In this document: in pieces, positions 58,991 to 64,000 of the stretch | Layout: every line of letters starts with the position of its first letter | Numbering within the stretch: position 1 is the first letter of the stretch | Origin: Diphasiastrum complanatum | Taxonomy: Eukaryota; Streptophyta; Lycopodiopsida; Lycopodiales; Lycopodiaceae | Assembly: GCA_029204225.1 (NCBI GenBank) | Contig: CM055092.1 | Span: 10,255,806 to 10,319,805, forward strand | Length of the DNA: 64,000 nt | Reading direction: 5' to 3' | The notes under the pieces: model-generated | Told to the model about the DNA's origin: nothing | The model's input: only the letters and a program-made list of their open reading frames with translations | The model's database searches: none | Made by a program: the position numbers and the translations under genes

Positions 58991-60629
58991 TCCTTACAAA
59001 TGGGCATAGTGTGAAGGATTTCAGATCATTCAAGATCCAATCCATGTCTTTGATCTTTGGTTACAATAAAGAGCAAACCAACGATCCTGCCAATGTAGAA
59101 AAATTAGCATCTACATACAAAATGAGATGCAAACTCTAAGAGATACTGATCAAACATGAACCAAACATAAAATATAGTTAATGTCCGTACAATTACAGTA
59201 CCCTACTGTATTTCACACGTATGGAACCAAAAATACAAAATATGAACATTCTATACACAAGATTACAAGATATCATCAAGAGAATGCACCAATGAGTAAT
59301 AGAACCCAAAGAGAACCATGTATAATGATGAAATGAGAGAGAGAAGTGTTTGCGAGGAAAAAGACCCCTTTTTCAAGTTATTTTTGACAGAAAATCATCG
59401 CTGCGTGCTATTACGCCGATGCGGAACTGCTTAAAACTGATGCGTAAATGGCCCATTATGGCCGGTTGCACTTTTATTGAAACTCTGTCTATTTATTAAT
59501 TTACGCTGGACTTAAATTTATTTAAGAGGCCTATGCCGCTAGTTCCCGGGTTTGTCGGGGCTAGGAGGTGCCAGTTCATCTTGAAAACCAGTTAAATGAC
59601 AACTTTATTCACCGTAGGCCACTTTAGTGATTTAAAACCAAATTTGGGGCTCTGCCCTTAAGTTTGGGCCCAACTGCTAAAAGCCCCTATTGGTGCCCAT
59701 TCATGAAGAGGTGCACCTCTTTGGGTCCCAGCCTTCCGTAGCATTAGATAGGGCCAACCTCTACGTAACATCATTCATCTTCTTGGAGAGAGCTTGTAGA
59801 GAGAAACTTGTGTGCTGAGAGCTTTTGGTGAGAAGGTGAAGAGAGAAGGAAGGAGAAGAAGCTGTTGTGCTTGGTGCCTCCACTCTCAGCCTCTTTCACT
59901 GTGCAGTCTATTCCATTTCATTGCTATTGATTCACTGGTTTGATCTTTAGCATTGTGTTTTCACCATTTCATTTGTGAAATCGGATTTGGTGTTATTTGC
60001 TTTTGCAATCTTTAATCTTGTGATTGCAGCCCTGGCATTGTGGGATACTATACTAAATCATGTGCATTGATCCTACTTGTGAAAGATTGTTGATTTGTTG
60101 CTAGCATCCACCTTAGAATTTGCTTTATAAGAGACTGTGTAGTTAAACATTGTGATCTGAGAACTTGGTAATGATTGCTTATCATACAGGTTGAGGCATT
60201 GATGCCTTGTTTATTCTATTACAGAAAACCATTAACCATTTTAATGTAGAGCATTTCATTGCCTATTCTTCATGATCTAGAGTCCCATTTACATTGATTG
60301 TTTGTTTTCATTTCAAACACTTGTCAGCAGCCTTTCCTTTGTCTACTTGACTTATATCCGCCTCTAACCATCGCTGCTCTTGAAAACTAATTCATTACAT
60401 GTGAATTGTTGCTCAAGGAAGCTTCACCACAGTTTGCTTTTCACTGACCATAGAGCAATTTGATTGGTTAGAAATCATTGATCCAAGAACTTATGGATAT
60501 TGTTGTTGAAATGTATTGCTTATAAGTCACAACCTTTACGAGTCATTTTTGGATTCATTTAAGGGGGGTTTGTGCATAGGATACATGAGAACTTTTGGCC
60601 TTAATCGTTTTACTGGTTGTAGAATACTA

Positions 60630-60968
60630 TCCCAAAATTATCAAGGAGCTGGATAGGAAGAAACGCAAGTGCACCAGTTTTTCACATAAGTCGACTCAAG
60701 AAGAGTCTACGTGAAGGGAAGCATCTTGGTTCTAGAGACCAATTGGACCTGTTGGATGAATCCTCGGGTGTGACTCGATTTGAATCTGAAAAGATCTTGG
60801 ACTCAAGAACTAAACGATTGAGGAATTGTTTAGTTACCAAGCATCTGGTTTGATTGAAGGGTCGCACAGATGATGATGATTTTTGGGAACGGGAAGGTAG
60901 CCTGAAGAAGAACTTCTCTAGCTTTGATTTCTGAGGTCAGAACTTGAATAAGGGGAGAACGATTTCAT
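60630..60968 (+). pseudogene. chromovirus-type gypsy integrase C-terminus with chromodomain, then polypurine tract
   Basis: In shifting plus frames: APVFHISRLKKSL, GSRDQLDLLDESSG, ESEKILDSRTKRLRN, VTKHLV, a stop, and FWEREGSLKKNFSSF, the usual FHVSxLKK to chromodomain order. AAGGGGAGA at 60949-60957 is a polypurine tract, so a 3' LTR probably starts at TGTCCATGAC (60968), but its far end was not identified. The upstream pol is missing or unrecognisable. Confidence 0.7.
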
Positions 60969-61393
60969 GTCCATGACTGATCTTAGTTTGATTATCCCAT
61001 TAGAGGTCAGTAGGCCTACCTCAACCCATAACGGTAGTTACAAAATTGTCTCACTCACAGGCGGACTTCTATTCTATATATTCTCTATCTGCTTTTGTAT
61101 GTATTTTATACATCTAGTAATTACATACATTCAGAGTTCATATCTGATTAGATAGACTAAACAATCTATAACCAATCATGGATTACAAGAGTGGTGGGTT
61201 AGGCACTCCCAACACTCTTCCACTAATGTCATCATATCATATCAGGGTTTTTGTACTTCATGGTACTTGCATGATCTTCTTGATCCTTTGGAGTGTGATG
61301 GTCGAAAAGTGTCATGAAGATTTTTGTGTTGCTTGGAGTCATTTGACTTTCACGTTGTCTGACTTTCTCCTGTTGCATCACGAACATTTTTCT

Positions 61394-61467
61394 TTCGCGA
61401 ACTTTTCACATTTGTGTCTTTTTGTCAAGATGTTCGCGAACATTTTCGCTTCGTGTCTTTTTGTCAA
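61394..61467. repeat. ~38-bp tandem duplication with TTCGCGAAC
   Basis: TTCGCGAAC...TGTGTCTTTTTGTCAA occurs twice in slightly altered form. 61220-61390 and 61470-62020 show no gene. Confidence 0.6.
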
Positions 61468-62029
61468 ACTAAGAGCTGAAAGCTAGCAAAGCTTTGGTAA
61501 TGGAAACATTTTGTTTCTTCATGGAGCTCAAAGATTCAAAGCCCATAAAAAAGATGGTAGCAAGAGCATGGGCACCCTTAATTTCTCACAACATGACTAA
61601 TACGAAAGTGGTATGATAAAAACCATTAAACTTAAATTTGGATGAGGAACTAGCATCCATTGTTTTAGATAGGTTGAAGAAGTAATGAGAACATTCAATA
61701 TTTTCACAACAATGAAAAAGGTGGTTCCATTACAAATGATCAAACATTTTATTAAGGTCTACCACGAGAATAACAATAGACATTAGGAAATATTAGAACT
61801 CAAAATGGGCTCTTTGTAATTTTATTTTTTAGTCTTGGCATGTTGTCAATGTCCAAATGGGCCAATAAGATACATCTATTTGTGAATATGTAAAACTATT
61901 AGGCTTGAGTGGCAAGGTACTCCAATCGTAATGAAAACTATGAATGTAAAAGATTGGTTTTTCCACTTGTAACAAATTGCTATTCATTGATGAGAGTGTG
62001 TGTGTATAAACTGATGTTTTTACTCAAAC

Positions 62030-62500
62030 TAAGATCTTATTTGAATATCATGATGGTCACTCAAATACATAGAACATTGGATCTGGTACAAAGGAGTGCA
62101 CATTTCATGGAAACTTATGCTGTTAAATGTAAATAGGGCTAGATTGATAAAGCCAATAATCGCTTATTAGCCAAAGGACAATTACTACCATTGAAAATTC
62201 TCTCTAGAAGGTGAAGAATATTTTGGTAGATTTAATGGTTGGTCTTCATATGACACAAAAAGGTAATGATCTTGTTCAATAATAGTTGATCATCTTACCA
62301 AATTAGTTACCATTATTCCTATGAGATCTACCACAAAGTCACTAATTTAACAAGATCTTTGTGGAATGTTTGGTTAGAATTGATGCTTTGCCTTCAAATA
62401 TTGTTAATAATCGTGATTCCAAATTCATTGGACATTTTTGGTTCCATGAATTTGAGACTTCTCCTAAATTCAACTTTTTGGATCATTCGAAATCAAATGA
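62030..62500 (+). pseudogene. gypsy integrase, degenerate
   Basis: Across frameshifts: HDGHSNTHRTLDL, ANNRLLAKGQLLPL, ILVDLMVGLHMTQKGNDLV, VDHLTKLVTIIPM and SNIVNNRDSKFIGHFWFHEF. The first two catalytic Asp positions survive (VDLM; NNRD for the usual SDRD), but many stops are present. 62510-63140 is A-rich with no feature. Confidence 0.7.
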
Positions 62501-63149
62501 CCAATCAGAGATAACTAATCCCAAATCAACCATCCAATAACAAAAACCCGAAAGGCATCAAAATGTATAACCATCACAAAGAGTGTTACAAGAAACTGCA
62601 TGATGTCTTAACGTGGAGATGAATGTCATTAAAGACATAAAAGTCCCATTAATCATTGTAATAAAATGTAAAAGCCCTTAAACTAAAACTCGAAATACCC
62701 CGTAAGACGTAACCTATAACGCTCGAGCAACCATAACATTGTAAGACATAACATGTAAACCTTCTGTAACAACATGTAAAACCCCATAATATGTAGCCCT
62801 TCATAACAATGCATAAAACCCCATAATATGCAATCCTTCGTTAAAACTCGTAACAAGACAAAACTTAAAAACTGCCACACACACATTAAAACCCAAGTAA
62901 ATCCAAATCTTTAAAAACATTAATAAGACCTCCACAGCATACGAAACAAAACTCAACAACAAAAGTTCAAATGTTTTTTTTTTCCATGACCACAAAACAA
63001 AAAATCTGAAAACAAGACTCTTGCATGAAAATTTTCAAACAAAGATAAATGAAGGATTATGTGAAAGTCGTAGCACCTCTTAAAATTTTTACATAGGGCA
63101 AAATTAAATAAAAAGAAGAAGAGAGGTCAATCCAGTCCATCTATTTCTC

Positions 63150-63500
63150 ATCTATTATGCCTTATGAAGGAGTCAATAAGTCTATATACACTACAAATGA
63201 TCAAGAATGCAAAATTGGAGTAGGGACTATTCCCTTGAAGTTTGCATCTTCTAAAGTTCTATCTCTTCGCAAGGTTCTTTTTGTTCCAAAGCTTACAAAG
63301 AACCTTATAAGTGTTGGCCAATTACTTGATAATGGCCTTGATGTGAATTCCATATTGATACTTGTGTGATCAAGAAGGATGATGAGATCCTTGCACATGG
63401 ATCTAGATCTGGAGGCATCTACAAATCGGATCCAAGAGAGAGTCCAAATTCTTGTGATGTTGCATATTTGACCAAGCTTTCCAAGGAGGATTCACAATAA
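63150..63500 (+). pseudogene. copia protease / pre-integrase fragment
   Basis: GVGTIPLKFASSKVLSL, RKVLFVPKLTKNLISVGQL and, after a stop, DDEILAHGSRSGGIYKSD follow the order of a copia protease-to-integrase linker. The active site itself is missing upstream. Confidence 0.7.
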
Positions 63501-63699
63501 ATTTTTTCATGCCTTTCTTCCAATAAGTTTTAAGGGCAATCTCACCAATGCTTACTATTATGGGGCCAAGTAACGCACAACACCATTTAATGATCTATAA
63601 GTGTGCATACAAGCCCAAAGGCTAAAAAATAGGCCAATTTTGAAAATAAGAGCTTTTGTCTCATAACTCTCAAGATTTTAATGTTTATTGTATATATTA

Positions 63700-64000
63700 A
63701 AACCTCTGGAATTTTTTCAAAATGTGGATCTAAATCAAACTTGAGAGTTGATTTGCATGACCCATAAAAACATAGACTCCTCAAATTGTCCTTGGCAGTG
63801 GTAACTCAATAATGACTTTGATTTTGGAATAATCCGTAGCAATGCCATGTCTTGATATCACATGTCCAAGGACAACTCCATGAGTGACCCAAATTTGACA
63901 TTTTTTTGGATTTAAGGAGATTTGGTATTTGCGACAACGTTCAAATACTTTTTCCAAACTATCCAAGTGGTCTGTATCTGCACTATGCACTCCGAGATCA
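63700..64000 (-). pseudogene. gypsy RT thumb fragment, runs off the window
   Basis: The minus strand reads DHLDSLEKVFERCRKYQISL, NPKKCQIW, GVVLGHVISRHGI and IIELPLPRTI, the segment after the RT catalytic site, then degenerates (FMGHAN). Its upstream part lies beyond the right edge. Confidence 0.75.

Overview
This is nuclear DNA of a land plant with a large, repeat-rich genome. The evidence is plant-type LTR retrotransposons with initiator-Met and Asp tRNA primer sites, a BED/DUF659 hAT transposase, a plant-type LINE, CCCTAAA repeats, GT-AG introns, and the 3' part of a plant O-fucosyltransferase gene. A fern, lycophyte or gymnosperm would fit, but the sequence alone does not settle the lineage. 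No rRNA, tRNA, CRISPR or prokaryotic features were seen.

Layout. 0-4 kb: two 3' fragments of one LINE family, both on the minus strand and both abutting (GA/CT)n tracts. 4-6.3 kb: tandem repeats and simple sequence. 6.3-15.7 kb: a hAT-like DNA transposon family in two copies. The right copy (9385-15612) is nearly complete: a four-exon gene for a 1336-residue transposase with an AT-hook tail, a convergent small second gene, and ends built of GGTACC palindromes next to (TA)n tracts. The left copy is a 3' remnant in which the C-terminal exon has been flipped. 16.5-17.9 kb: four units of a ~360-bp tandem repeat. 18.3-24.8 kb: the last three exons of the O-fucosyltransferase gene, the only convincing host gene, with a 5.6-kb intron holding gypsy debris. 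25-31 kb: a duplicated non-coding segment, a short non-autonomous LTR element, a gypsy fragment, and the 3' end of a gypsy family called G1 here. 31.4-36.7 kb: a copia element in which a first gag-pol is fused inside integrase to a second gag-pol. 36.7-44.6 kb: G1 pieces and a small Asp-primed LTR element (36844-41210) lying between copia sequences. 44.6-48.5 kb: a further LTR element and copia pieces. 48569-55582: a whole G1 element bounded by a CTTTT target duplication but internally rearranged. 55.6-56.7 kb: a 5'-inverted LINE. 57-64 kb: mostly unassigned AT-rich DNA with degenerate gypsy and copia fragments.

Nearly all coding capacity is mobile-element derived and most of it is broken. 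Two things stand out. First, the hAT-like element pairs a BED-finger, AT-hook transposase with palindromic terminal arrays, flanking (TA)n and a conserved convergent gene. Second, segments inside elements are repeatedly flipped: the hAT C-terminal exon, G1 pol, the middle of a G1 LTR, and the gag of a Tat/Athila-primed element. In G1 the target-site duplication shows that the flips happened inside one insertion.
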